Shown here: positions 1-7,390 of the stretch, piece by piece
Numbering within the stretch: position 1 is the first letter of the stretch
Layout of the letters: each line of letters opens with the position of its first letter
Assembly (NCBI RefSeq): GCF_003241315.1
Contig: NZ_QFOZ01000009.1
Span: forward strand, 1 to 38,421
Direction of reading: 5' to 3'
Source: Lawsonella clevelandensis
GTDB lineage: Bacteria > Actinomycetota > Actinomycetes > Mycobacteriales > Mycobacteriaceae
Length of the DNA: 38,421 nt
Notes under the pieces: generated by a model
What the model was told of the DNA's origin: nothing
The model's input: the letters and a program-made list of their open reading frames with translations, nothing else
Databases searched by the model: none
Program-made: the position numbers and the translations under genes

Positions 1-118
1 AAAGATCTTGTAGTGCCCACGGACCGCTAATCCCGTCTTAATAGTATGTGTCTATAAAGTGTATATATAGTTAATTCTTCCGTTTACCGCGTGAATACTG
101 AGACAATACCTGCTGAGA

Positions 119-1999
119 ATGCTGTATCGATTAATTTCACCGCTCATGAAGTGTCCTAGAATGGCAGCTATGGGAACACAAGAAATGCATTCTTCGGAGA
201 AGAACGAGAATACCTCGGATCGTCAACTACCCGATAAGGCTCTCTCACGCCGCAGTGTATTGAAGGCTTCCGCCGCCGGCATCGCCATTGGTGCCTCCGC
301 CGCCGTCCTCCCCACTGCCTCCGCCACATCCGCCAATGCTGGCTCACTGACGGACAAATTCCGTAAGGTCAAGGACACTCCGGACGGAAACGCTCCACAG
401 AAAGCGACCTCACCGTACTCCACAGATGTCTTTGTCCACGGCATCACCTCCGGCGACCCCCTGCCGAATGCCGTTATCCTGTGGACTCGCGTCACCCAGA
501 AACCCACCTGGACCCCCGGTTCTATGCGTGGTACGCCCGTCCGTGTGAAGTGGGAAGTCTCCCCGCAGGTGGGCCGCTCCCGCCGCTTTGGCCGCGTTAT
601 TCGCTCCGGCGAAGTAACTACCGGCCCCGAACGCGACTTCACCGTGAAGGTTGACGCCACCGGTCTGCGTCCCAATACTCGCTACCTCTACCGTTTCATT
701 GTTCTCGACGGCCCCGCCAAGGGCGCCGTGTCCCCCGTGGGCGCCACCAAGACTGCCCCCTCCAACGCTTCCATGCCGGAACGCGTTCGCTTCGCCTTCC
801 TTTCCTGCTCCAACTGGGAAGCTGGCTACTACTCCACGTATCGTTTCCTCGCCGACCGTGGCGACCTGGACTTCATCGTCCACCTGGGCGACTGGTTCTA
901 CGAATACAAGACCAACGAGTACACCGGCGCTTACGGCCGTGTTCGCCGCCATGAGTACGACGGCGAAACCATGACCCTCAACCGCTACCGTGGCCGCCAC
1001 GCCAACACCAAGACCGACCCGGATCTGCAGCGCTGCCAGGCCATGTACCCCTTCATCACCGTGTGGGATGACCACGAGTCCGCCGACAATGCTTACCTAG
1101 AAGGCGCCGTCAACCACACTGAGGGTAAAGAAGGCAATTGGCACGAGCGTAAGCACGCCTCCGAAAAAGCCTACTTCGAGTGGATGCCCACCCGCGTCAA
1201 CAGCCTCACCGACGGCCAGCACCTCTACCGCTACTTCCGTTGGGGCAAGCTCATGGACCTCAGCGCCCTGGACCTGCGCAACTACCGCACCAAGCAGAAC
1301 TGGTTCAAGCAGGACGACCCGAACCACACCATCGGTGGCCAGAAACAGATGAAGTGGCTGCGCGACAACGTCAAGAACAGCCCCTGCCTGTGGAAGGTTA
1401 TCGGAAACCCGGTCATGATGGCCCCGCTACAGATTCCGCCACTGAACCCCGACATTGCGGACTTCCTGGCCGAAAAGACCGGCAACCCGCCGCACGGCGT
1501 TATCTTCAACTCGGACCAGTGGGACGGCTACCAGTGGGACCGCTACCGCCTGACCACCATGATTGCCCAGCACAACATTAAGAACGTGGTGGCAGTTACC
1601 GGCGATATTCACATGTCGTTCGCCAACCACATCTACGAGAAGTTCGACGGCAATATGAACGGCCGCAAAGTGGCTGTTGAATTTGTTGGACCTTCCATCA
1701 CGGCAGCTAACGTCGATGATATTATCTACGACAAGACGCACGTTCGTATCCCCGAAGGTGACCGTCTTTTCACCACCGTCGATGATGCCATCAAGCTCGC
1801 CAACCAGCACGTACAGTGGAGCCAGTGCTCTAAGCACGGCTACGTGGTTGTCGAACTCAATAAGAGGTTCGCACAGGCCGACTGGTTCTTTGTTAACAAC
1901 AAGTCCGATAAGCGTACCGGACAGCATTGGGGCGCTTCCTGGGCTACCAAGGAGGGTATGAACACCCTCTACCCGGTAAAGTCACCCCTCAAGTTCTAA
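119..1999 (+). CDS. phoD: PhoD-like alkaline phosphatase/phosphodiesterase, Tat-exported
   Basis: Secreted metallophosphatase of the PhoD family (PF09423 with its N-terminal PF16655 domain), expected to release phosphate from phosphoesters outside the membrane. A twin-arginine signal is visible: SRRSVLKA at residues 43-50, a hydrophobic Ala-rich stretch, then an Ala-X-Ala-like site near residue 74. Family motifs are intact: LSCSNW (228-233), LGDWFYEY (256-263, D258), WDDHE (316-320) and GDIH (495-498), all typical metal-site segments. At 626 residues it is somewhat long because of the extended N-terminus. The start is uncertain: no Shine-Dalgarno precedes 119, and in-frame ATGs at 161, 170 and 185 would still leave a normal Tat signal. 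The gene stands alone, converges with the next minus-strand gene and is followed by two hairpins. I saw no recognisable Pho box upstream. The family call is secure; the exact substrate is not known. Confidence 0.93.
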   Translation: MLYRLISPLMKCPRMAAMGTQEMHSSEKNENTSDRQLPDKALSRRSVLKASAAGIAIGASAAVLPTASATSANAGSLTDKFRKVKDTPDGNAPQKATSPYSTDVFVHGITSGDPLPNAVILWTRVTQKPTWTPGSMRGTPVRVKWEVSPQVGRSRRFGRVIRSGEVTTGPERDFTVKVDATGLRPNTRYLYRFIVLDGPAKGAVSPVGATKTAPSNASMPERVRFAFLSCSNWEAGYYSTYRFLADRGDLDFIVHLGDWFYEYKTNEYTGAYGRVRRHEYDGETMTLNRYRGRHANTKTDPDLQRCQAMYPFITVWDDHESADNAYLEGAVNHTEGKEGNWHERKHASEKAYFEWMPTRVNSLTDGQHLYRYFRWGKLMDLSALDLRNYRTKQNWFKQDDPNHTIGGQKQMKWLRDNVKNSPCLWKVIGNPVMMAPLQIPPLNPDIADFLAEKTGNPPHGVIFNSDQWDGYQWDRYRLTTMIAQHNIKNVVAVTGDIHMSFANHIYEKFDGNMNGRKVAVEFVGPSITAANVDDIIYDKTHVRIPEGDRLFTTVDDAIKLANQHVQWSQCSKHGYVVVELNKRFAQADWFFVNNKSDKRTGQHWGASWATKEGMNTLYPVKSPLKF

Positions 2000-2001
2000 C
2001 C

Positions 2002-2049
2002 GTGGGAGGGGGGCGTGTCATGGCCTCGCACCATACCATGCCCTCCCAC
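2002..2049 (+). terminator. imperfect hairpin after phoD
   Basis: Arms 2002-2010 (GTGGGAGGG) and 2041-2049 (CCCTCCCAC) pair perfectly, and an inner pair CATGG/CCATG (2019-2023 with 2036-2040) can stack beneath them. It begins two bases after the phoD stop. There is no T-run, so it may be a processing or pausing structure rather than a classical terminator. Confidence 0.5.
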
Positions 2050-2090
2050 TCGAGTTAGGTGTTAGTAACTCTCTCCTGAGAAATGCATAC

Positions 2091-2120
2091 GGTGCCCCGC
2101 TCCTATCCCGGCGGGGCACC
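2091..2120. terminator. bidirectional hairpin between convergent genes
   Basis: A perfect 10-bp stem (GGTGCCCCGC at 2091-2100 with GCGGGGCACC at 2111-2120) and a 10-nt loop lie between the ends of phoD and the minus-strand NYN gene. The following bases are T/C-rich rather than a clean T-run. Its position between convergent ends supports a terminator used from both sides. Confidence 0.6.
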
Positions 2121-2151
2121 GCTTGCTCTCTTGGTCTATAGCTGGTTTTTC

Positions 2152-3719
2152 TTATCCACCCATGATGATGCCGCGAATACCCATGTGGAACCCATCACGC
2201 AGGTTAACACGCTGAGCATCACTTAACGTGTAGGCATCCAGTATCTGGCAGGCAAACTGTAGCAATGGCCGGTCGATTTCTGCCGGCAGACCGCCACCCG
2301 TCAGAATATGGGCACTACCACGCTGATCTAAAGTAGCAGCATTGTTGTACCACCAGATGGCGTACTGTTGCCCAATATCAAAAGGAGTCTGGTTCCCGGC
2401 GCTCTCCCACACTTCGTCGTAGGGGAGGGGAACATAGCGGGACCGCTGGGGCGGGCGACGTTTTTGTGCCATCATGCCGGGGGAGGGACGGTGAACTGGC
2501 TCGCTGGCAGGTTCCGCATCCACGGGGGTATCGGGTGCAGCGTCAGGCTGAGCACTTGTTTCAGGCGTAGCATTGTTGGCTTTCGCCTTGTTGGCAGCCT
2601 CAACTGCCGCAGTGGAGGTGACATCATCGTCGTCATCAAGATCCGCAGTCGCTCCCGACATAGTGTCCTCGTGCGAGGATTGAGAGGATTGCAAGGAAGT
2701 ATCTGCGGGGAGAGAACTATCGGCACTATCAGTAGTGCTGATGGCACTATCGTCAGCGAAACTGTTGACGGACTTATCAGTAGCACTAACATCGGTGCTG
2801 GCATCGGTAGTGGCGTCGGTACTGGTGGTACCGCTGTTGGCGGCGGTGTCAGTGGTGCTGTTGGTGACGCTGTCGGTGGAACATTGGCACCATCAGTGTT
2901 CTCGTCCTCGTCTGCAGTATCGCCGGTGCTTGCATAGGGGTGGGTAGCCGTCGAAGAATGAGCCATGTCACCAGGCATATCCGCGGCAGTACCTTCACCG
3001 GTATTGCCAGCAGTGCTGCCGGTGGTGTTAGCAGCGTCACTAGAGCTGACGGGGCTAGATATGTCGGAGTTTCCCTGCTCAGAGTGGTTGCCAGTCCCGC
3101 TATCAGCCGGGCCGTTAGTCTGGCCATCTGTGGCCAGGTCACTGTGCTCACTGGTGTTGTCAGTGTGGAAGGGATCCAGTACGTCAATGTGCATGCAGTC
3201 GGCGAAATCCTCGCGCGGATCCAGTACGGTGACGGTGTCGCAGGCGGAGCGGAGGGAGTTGGAGATGGAGTCCCAGCCGAAGCCAATAAGGTGCACGCGT
3301 ACCCCATGGTCGATGGCGGCCTCCACACCGGGGATCATGTCTGCATCGCCGGAGACCAGCACAATGTCACTGACCAGTCCGCGAATGGAGCGTAGAACCA
3401 TGTCGGCTACAAGGCGAGTATCAACTGCTTTTTGGGTGCGGCGGTCGCCCCACTCAATAAGTTGTCCGGCGCGCAGTTGCACACCGTCAATGTGGCGGAG
3501 GGTGCGCTGGTAGCGGTGGGGGCCGGAGTCGGGGATACCGTCATACCAGAGTTGACGGTGGACGGGCAGGTGGAGTTTGTTGCTAACTATCGTATTAAGG
3601 TGGTCGGTGACGGCTGGTAAGTCTATTTCTAATTGGGCTCGAGCGCCAGTAGTCCAGGAATTGTAAAAACTAGCTAGTAAATATGAGGTATCGACGAATA
3701 CCTCCACCCTGTCTACCAT
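2152..3719 (-). pseudogene. NYN-domain RNase-like protein, frameshifted in its linker
   Basis: The N-terminal ~175 residues form a NYN/PIN-like domain, a family of metal-dependent RNases. It has FVDTSYL with D10, a central D100/D106 segment, and SGDADMIP (123-130) carrying the acidic pair D125/D127. A long Ser/Thr/Asp-rich linker follows, and then a conserved-looking C-terminal domain (VPLPYDEVW ... GFHMGIRGIIMGG). The two halves lie in different frames. The upstream frame is sensible down to about 2881. The linker composition and C-terminal domain continue in the frame ending at 2152, which is open only below 2893. One missing base near 2881-2892 (for example one T in a short T run of the coding strand) would join them into about 521 residues. 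Unrepaired, translation from 3719 runs out of register to 2472 (415 residues). The start has a good Shine-Dalgarno (AAAGAGGA). This is a true lesion or a sequencing error; the NYN assignment is firm. Confidence 0.8.
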
Positions 3720-3874
3720 GGTGGATCCTCTTTCTTTATTTGTTGCGTAATATGGTGTTTTCTAAAGACCACTAGTGTGCCTCTCTCCCCTTAAGGGAGT
3801 GGGGAAAGCGTCATATTTATAAGCCCTATTGTTTGACGTGTTAACGGTCACTAATAAAAGGCTCGTTCCCCAGT

Positions 3875-5032
3875 CTAGTAGTGAAACTGAATCGTGGGGG
3901 TGCCGTCTGGCCATTGCAATGTGCGCTTACTGCGATATGTGCAGCGTGCGGCGTTGCTTGTCTGGTGAGGCTGAGGAAAATTTAATTCTGCAGACAAGAG
4001 TTGCAGAGTGCGTTGTGGGTCCTCGGGGTGGTCGGGGCCATCGTCCAGCACAACTGGGTAGAGGGGATCGCCCACTAAACCGAGCCCCAAACTATTCATG
4101 TGTACTCGTAGTTGGTGTGTTTTCCCAGTGTGTGGTGTAAGCCGGTAAAGACCGTATGCGCCACGGCTATCCACCAGTTCCACAGTGGTGTGGGCATTGG
4201 GTTCACCGGGTTCCTCATAGCAGTCAAGACGGTTGCGCGACACCACAATGCGGCTATGTACCTCGACGGGTTGGCCATCGAGTAAGGGGAGTGCAGCGTC
4301 CTGCTGCCGTGCGGGGTGGGGGCGAAGAGACGAAGAGTGAGAGTGCGCAGACGGAGAGCTAGAAAACGGGGGCGAGCTAGAAAACGGGGGCTGGGGGAGT
4401 GGCGCAATAGCGAAATAGGTTTTGTGGGTAAGTCCCCGGGTGAAAAGCGTCTGATAGAGCCCCCGTACCTCCTTCCGCACCGTAAAAAGGAGAACACCAG
4501 CGGTAAGCCGGTCGAGCCGATGCGCCGGAGTAATGAGGGCCGCCGCCTCCGTATCCCCGGCGGCAGCCAGCTGGCGGCGTAACTGGACGAGGGCAGTGTG
4601 GGTAACGTAGCGGCCACGCGGAATAGTGGGAAGAAAGTGCGGCTTGTCGATAACAAGAATGTCATCGTCGCGGTAGAGCACCGGCATGGTGAGGGGAACT
4701 GTGGGCTCACTGGCAGGCAGTGGCCGGTAGGACCAGAGGGCAAGACCACCACGGGCGGGCGTGTGGGAGGTAATGCGGTGGCCGTCATCGTCAACAATGG
4801 TGCCGGCGGCAAGCTGTGCGGCAAGACAATCGCGGGAGCGGTCGAAGCGTTCTAAAAGAATATCGACGGCGGGGCGTCCCTCCCACTCGGGTGGTAAATG
4901 CTGGGGGAGACGGAAACAGACTGGGTCCACACCGTCACGGAGGGGGAGCGGTCGATGTGGGGTGGGGTGGTGTGGAGTGCCCATAGCTGCAGTGTACGTG
5001 AGTACAGCAATTTGCTTGTCATTCGTTCTCAT
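3875..5032 (-). CDS. RluA-family RNA pseudouridine synthase
   Basis: Cytoplasmic enzyme that isomerises uridine to pseudouridine in rRNA or tRNA. The catalytic motif HRLDRLTAG is at residues 171-179, with D174 as the expected nucleophile. VIDKPHFLPT (128-137) and the C-terminal GKTHQLRVHM / GDPLYP segments are the other RluA hallmarks. The N-terminus (LPLRDGVDPVCFRLP) matches an actinobacterial subgroup with a short S4-like lead-in, so the target base cannot be read from sequence. A Ser/Pro-rich insert sits between the catalytic core and the C-terminal part; it contains a perfect 18-bp tandem duplication. The start at 5032 has a weak AAGG five bases upstream; an ATG at 4984 is the alternative. 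The gene is on the same strand as the NYN gene, 155 bases upstream of it, so co-transcription is possible. Confidence 0.9.
   Translation of the reverse strand: MRTNDKQIAVLTYTAAMGTPHHPTPHRPLPLRDGVDPVCFRLPQHLPPEWEGRPAVDILLERFDRSRDCLAAQLAAGTIVDDDGHRITSHTPARGGLALWSYRPLPASEPTVPLTMPVLYRDDDILVIDKPHFLPTIPRGRYVTHTALVQLRRQLAAAGDTEAAALITPAHRLDRLTAGVLLFTVRKEVRGLYQTLFTRGLTHKTYFAIAPLPQPPFSSSPPFSSSPSAHSHSSSLRPHPARQQDAALPLLDGQPVEVHSRIVVSRNRLDCYEEPGEPNAHTTVELVDSRGAYGLYRLTPHTGKTHQLRVHMNSLGLGLVGDPLYPVVLDDGPDHPEDPQRTLQLLSAELNFPQPHQTSNAARCTYRSKRTLQWPDGTPTIQFHY
4356..4391. repeat. 18-bp perfect tandem duplication inside the pseudouridine synthase
   Basis: GAGCTAGAAAACGGGGGC occurs at 4356-4373 and immediately again at 4374-4391. 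In the gene frame it duplicates the hexapeptide PFSSSP, so it changes length without changing frame. It lies in a variable surface loop. Confidence 0.9.
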
Positions 5033-5133
5033 TTAAGCCTTTTTAGGTCCCCAAGCCCTCTAGAATGAAGGGCATAGCTAGGCCGTATTACTGTGCGCAG
5101 TACTGCCGCACTGATCCCGGAAGGAGCAGCGTC

Positions 5134-6033
5134 ATGAGTGATGAAACCGTAGGCATTGTTGTAGGTGTAGATGGTTCCGACCCGTCAAAGCTGGCGGTGC
5201 AGTGGGCGGCGCAGGAAGCTCACGTCCGCAAGCTGCCCATTCTGCTGGCAGCCGCCTATGTTGTCCCCCAATTCCTCTATGCAGAAGGCATGGTGCCGTC
5301 AACCGCAGTGTTTGACGAGTTGGAGGGGCAAGCACAGACTTTTGTGGACGAGGCTGTGAACGAGATCCGAAAAGTTGATGCGGATATTGACATCATGCAG
5401 GAGATTCATGAGGGCAACCCCATCACCATGCTGCTGGAATTGTCGAAGAAAGCAGAAATGGTGGTCATTGGTTCCCGCGGGCTAGGTGGTTTCGCTGGTG
5501 CTCTCCTGGGGTCGGTATCCTCCTCCCTGGTTCACCACGCCCACGGCACCGTGGTTATTGTGCGCGAAAACATGGATTTAAGCGCCAAGAATAACCGCAT
5601 TGTGGTGGGTGCGGACGGATCCGACATTTCCGCGCTGGCAGTGCAAGCGGCCTATACGGAGGCAGAAGCCTACGGAGCCAACCTTGTTGCTGTGAATGCG
5701 TGGCTGGACCGTGCCGTGTCCTCCTCCCTCGCCGGAGTGAACCTCTCCGACATAGATTGGGAGCAAGCCAAGGAAGAACAGCGGAAACTTGTCCAGCAGG
5801 AATTGGAGGAGTGCAAGGGAGACTACCACGGCACTACCCCCGAAATTGTCATTCGGCGGGAATCCCCCGAAGCCGCATTGGCGGAACTCGGCGACGGTGC
5901 CCGCATGATCGTTGTAGGATCCCACGGCCGCGGTGGTTTTACCGGCATGTTATTGGGATCAACATCACGGGCATTGCTGCGGCTAGCCCCTGTTCCCCTC
6001 ATGGTGGTGCGTAAGCCACACGGCTCCAAGTAA
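5134..6033 (+). CDS. tandem-domain universal stress protein (UspA family)
   Basis: A 299-residue protein made of two Usp domains, like the tandem Usp proteins abundant in mycobacteria. Each domain starts with a VGVDGSD / VGADGSD strand-loop and ends with the ATP-binding glycine motif: GSRGLGGFAGALLGS (from residue 113) and GSHGRGGFTGMLLGS (from residue 262). Both G-2X-G-9X-G(S/T) patterns are intact, so nucleotide binding is likely. The start is placed at 5134, not at the upstream ATG 5065, because AAGGAG at 5121-5126 sits seven bases before it and the first domain begins directly afterwards. It is divergent from the pseudouridine synthase. The exact stress role cannot be read from sequence. 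Confidence 0.93.
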   Translation: MSDETVGIVVGVDGSDPSKLAVQWAAQEAHVRKLPILLAAAYVVPQFLYAEGMVPSTAVFDELEGQAQTFVDEAVNEIRKVDADIDIMQEIHEGNPITMLLELSKKAEMVVIGSRGLGGFAGALLGSVSSSLVHHAHGTVVIVRENMDLSAKNNRIVVGADGSDISALAVQAAYTEAEAYGANLVAVNAWLDRAVSSSLAGVNLSDIDWEQAKEEQRKLVQQELEECKGDYHGTTPEIVIRRESPEAALAELGDGARMIVVGSHGRGGFTGMLLGSTSRALLRLAPVPLMVVRKPHGSK

Positions 6034-6185
6034 TCTCAAGGAATGCCCTGGTCTCTGCCTGTGCATTGGGCCGCGTCTGCCCCGTATCTGTCCCGTGATT
6101 AGCGGTGCCACCTGGTGTTCTCCTATAGTGAGTAAATTTTCAGGAAGTTGCCCGTGGCGTCGTATTGTCTGTTAAGGTAAATCCG

Positions 6186-6315
6186 TGGCGTTGCGGATCG
6201 CACTTGTTGCTTGAGCCGATAGCTGATTGCAGAGTCGCGCACCCCCCAATTTGACTCTGTAAGCCAACGCCAAAGATCGCCGGTTTCGCCATCCCCCCTC
6301 GCGGAACCGGCGATC
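6186..6315 (+). promoter_or_regulatory. structured leader candidate upstream of L,D-transpeptidase
   Basis: Three inverted repeats nest in order: TGGCGTTG (6186-6193) with CAACGCCA (6265-6272); inside it CAGAGTC (6230-6236) with GACTCTG (6253-6259); and just after it GATCGCCGGTT (6275-6285) with AACCGGCGATC (6305-6315). A closed domain followed by a strong hairpin resembles a cis-regulatory RNA, but I cannot match it to a known riboswitch class. The last hairpin could simply terminate the upstream universal stress gene, although it lacks a T-run. The plus strand is assumed from the downstream gene. Confidence 0.4.
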
Positions 6316-6352
6316 GCTATATTTAGGGGCAACGCTATATTGGGGAATATAA

Positions 6353-6371
6353 GTATTAACCACGTATTAAC
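6353..6371. promoter_or_regulatory. direct repeat GTATTAAC x2, possible operator
   Basis: GTATTAAC occurs at 6353-6360 and 6364-6371, one helical turn apart (11 bp), each flanked by similar bases, 37-55 bases before the L,D-transpeptidase start. The spacing fits a dimeric response-regulator site; the regulator is unknown. Confidence 0.35.
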
Positions 6372-6407
6372 TACGCAACACGTAACCATGCAAGGATTAC
6401 TCACATC

Positions 6408-7319
6408 ATGACAATGAACACACGCCGTACCGTGACACACCGTACTGTGACATACCGCACCGTGGCGGCCCTAGCTGGTGCAGTAGCTCTTGCACTGGGC
6501 TCAGCAACCGCCGCCAACGCCATTGACTTCCCCTTCCCCCACCCGGGAACACCGGAGCCAGAACCACCCCGCATAGAACGAGCCAACTTTAAGCCCGCCA
6601 CCATCAACCCCGTTCAAAACACCACCGTGGGCGTGGGGCAGCCGATTATCATCACCTTTAACCAGCCGCCCAAAAATCCTGGGCGTATAGAACGATTCGT
6701 TTCCGTAGACGTTTTTAACTCTAAGAAAGAGCACTACGATATCCGCGGCTACTTCCGCTGGTGGAGCCCCACCCAACTACGCTGGCGCCCCACCTCCTTC
6801 TGGCCCCAACACACCACCGTGCGGGTAAAAGTAGGTGACAGCGTCCGCACCTTCCACATTGGTGCCCGCCACGTTGCCGTCGCCGACGATAAAAGCCACA
6901 TGATTACCGTCTACTCCGACGGCAAAGTTATCCGCCACGTCCCCACCTCCATGGGCAAACCCGGGCACGAAACCCCCAACGGCACCTACTACATTGGGGA
7001 TAAACACCGACACATCATCATGGACTCCTCCACCTATGGTGTGCCGGTCACCGCGCCCGAAGGCTACCGCACCGACGTGGAATACGCGCTGCGAATGACC
7101 TACTCCGGCATCTTCCTCCACGCCGCCCCCTGGTCCATGGCAGCGCAGGGGCACTACGACTCATCGCATGGCTGCCTCAACGTGTCCATGGATAATGGCC
7201 GCTGGTTCTTTGAGCACTGGCTGCTCGGCGACGTTGTGCGCGTCGTCAACTCGCGGGGAGTCCTCTCGAAAAATGACGGCATGGGAGACTGGGCGCCGGG
7301 CGCCTACAGTGCTTACTAG
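6408..7319 (+). CDS. secreted L,D-transpeptidase (YkuD domain)
   Basis: Periplasmic peptidoglycan enzyme that forms 3-3 cross-links between stem peptides. A signal peptide is clear: basic Arg/Thr N-terminus, hydrophobic VAALAGAVALALGSA, cleavage near ATAANA. A Pro-rich linker and an immunoglobulin-like domain (about residues 50-150) precede the YkuD domain (about 155-285). Catalytic elements are FLHAAPW with H238 and SSHGCLNVS with H254 and the nucleophile C256. The layout matches mycobacterial Ldt enzymes, except that I see no lipobox. RNA leader and repeat elements lie upstream. The start at 6408 or the ATG at 6414 are both possible; AAGGA lies about ten bases upstream. A hairpin closes the gene, so it is probably monocistronic. 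Confidence 0.93.
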   Translation: MTMNTRRTVTHRTVTYRTVAALAGAVALALGSATAANAIDFPFPHPGTPEPEPPRIERANFKPATINPVQNTTVGVGQPIIITFNQPPKNPGRIERFVSVDVFNSKKEHYDIRGYFRWWSPTQLRWRPTSFWPQHTTVRVKVGDSVRTFHIGARHVAVADDKSHMITVYSDGKVIRHVPTSMGKPGHETPNGTYYIGDKHRHIIMDSSTYGVPVTAPEGYRTDVEYALRMTYSGIFLHAAPWSMAAQGHYDSSHGCLNVSMDNGRWFFEHWLLGDVVRVVNSRGVLSKNDGMGDWAPGAYSAY

Positions 7320-7334
7320 GGCAGTGCTTACTAG
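7307..7334. repeat. 13-bp direct repeat across the stop codon
   Basis: CAGTGCTTACTAG at 7307-7319 contains the stop codon of the L,D-transpeptidase and is repeated exactly at 7322-7334, just before the terminator. It looks like a small duplication; it does not alter the reading frame. Confidence 0.85.
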
Positions 7335-7370
7335 ACACCCGGGCGCCAGTGTTTTAAACGCCCGGGCGTC
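7334..7370. terminator. hairpin between convergent ldt and M13 peptidase genes
   Basis: A 12-bp stem with one mismatch (GACACCCGGGCG at 7334-7345 with CGCCCGGGCGTC at 7359-7370) and a loop containing TTTTAAA. It sits between the ends of two convergent genes and probably serves both. Confidence 0.65.
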
Positions 7371-7390
7371 ATGCCTATGAGGGGCGCCTA

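Larger units (their letters stand above)
6034..6407. other. 374-base intergenic region before the L,D-transpeptidase
   Basis: No convincing protein gene. It holds nested inverted repeats (6186-6315), a pair of CGCTATATT repeats (6315-6323 and 6333-6341) and a pair of GTATTAAC repeats (6353-6360 and 6364-6371), the last within 45 bases of the next start codon. AT-rich stretches at 6318-6352 could hold a -10 element, but I could not fix a promoter. Confidence 0.6.

Noticed and set aside
410..1075. 221-codon antisense frame within phoD
   Set aside because: Gly/Val-rich composition typical of the complement of a GC-rich gene; no motif.
2368..2937. Plus-strand Gly/Val/Ser-rich frame opposite the NYN linker
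   Set aside because: Complement of the repetitive Ser/Thr/Asp linker; no start signal.
3788..3797. CCCTTAAGGG palindrome upstream of the NYN gene
   Set aside because: Perfect but short; no second copy or promoter context to support an operator.
6186..6315. ydaO (c-di-AMP) riboswitch before the L,D-transpeptidase
   Set aside because: This class often precedes actinobacterial wall genes, but its conserved blocks are not present; kept only as an unassigned structured leader.
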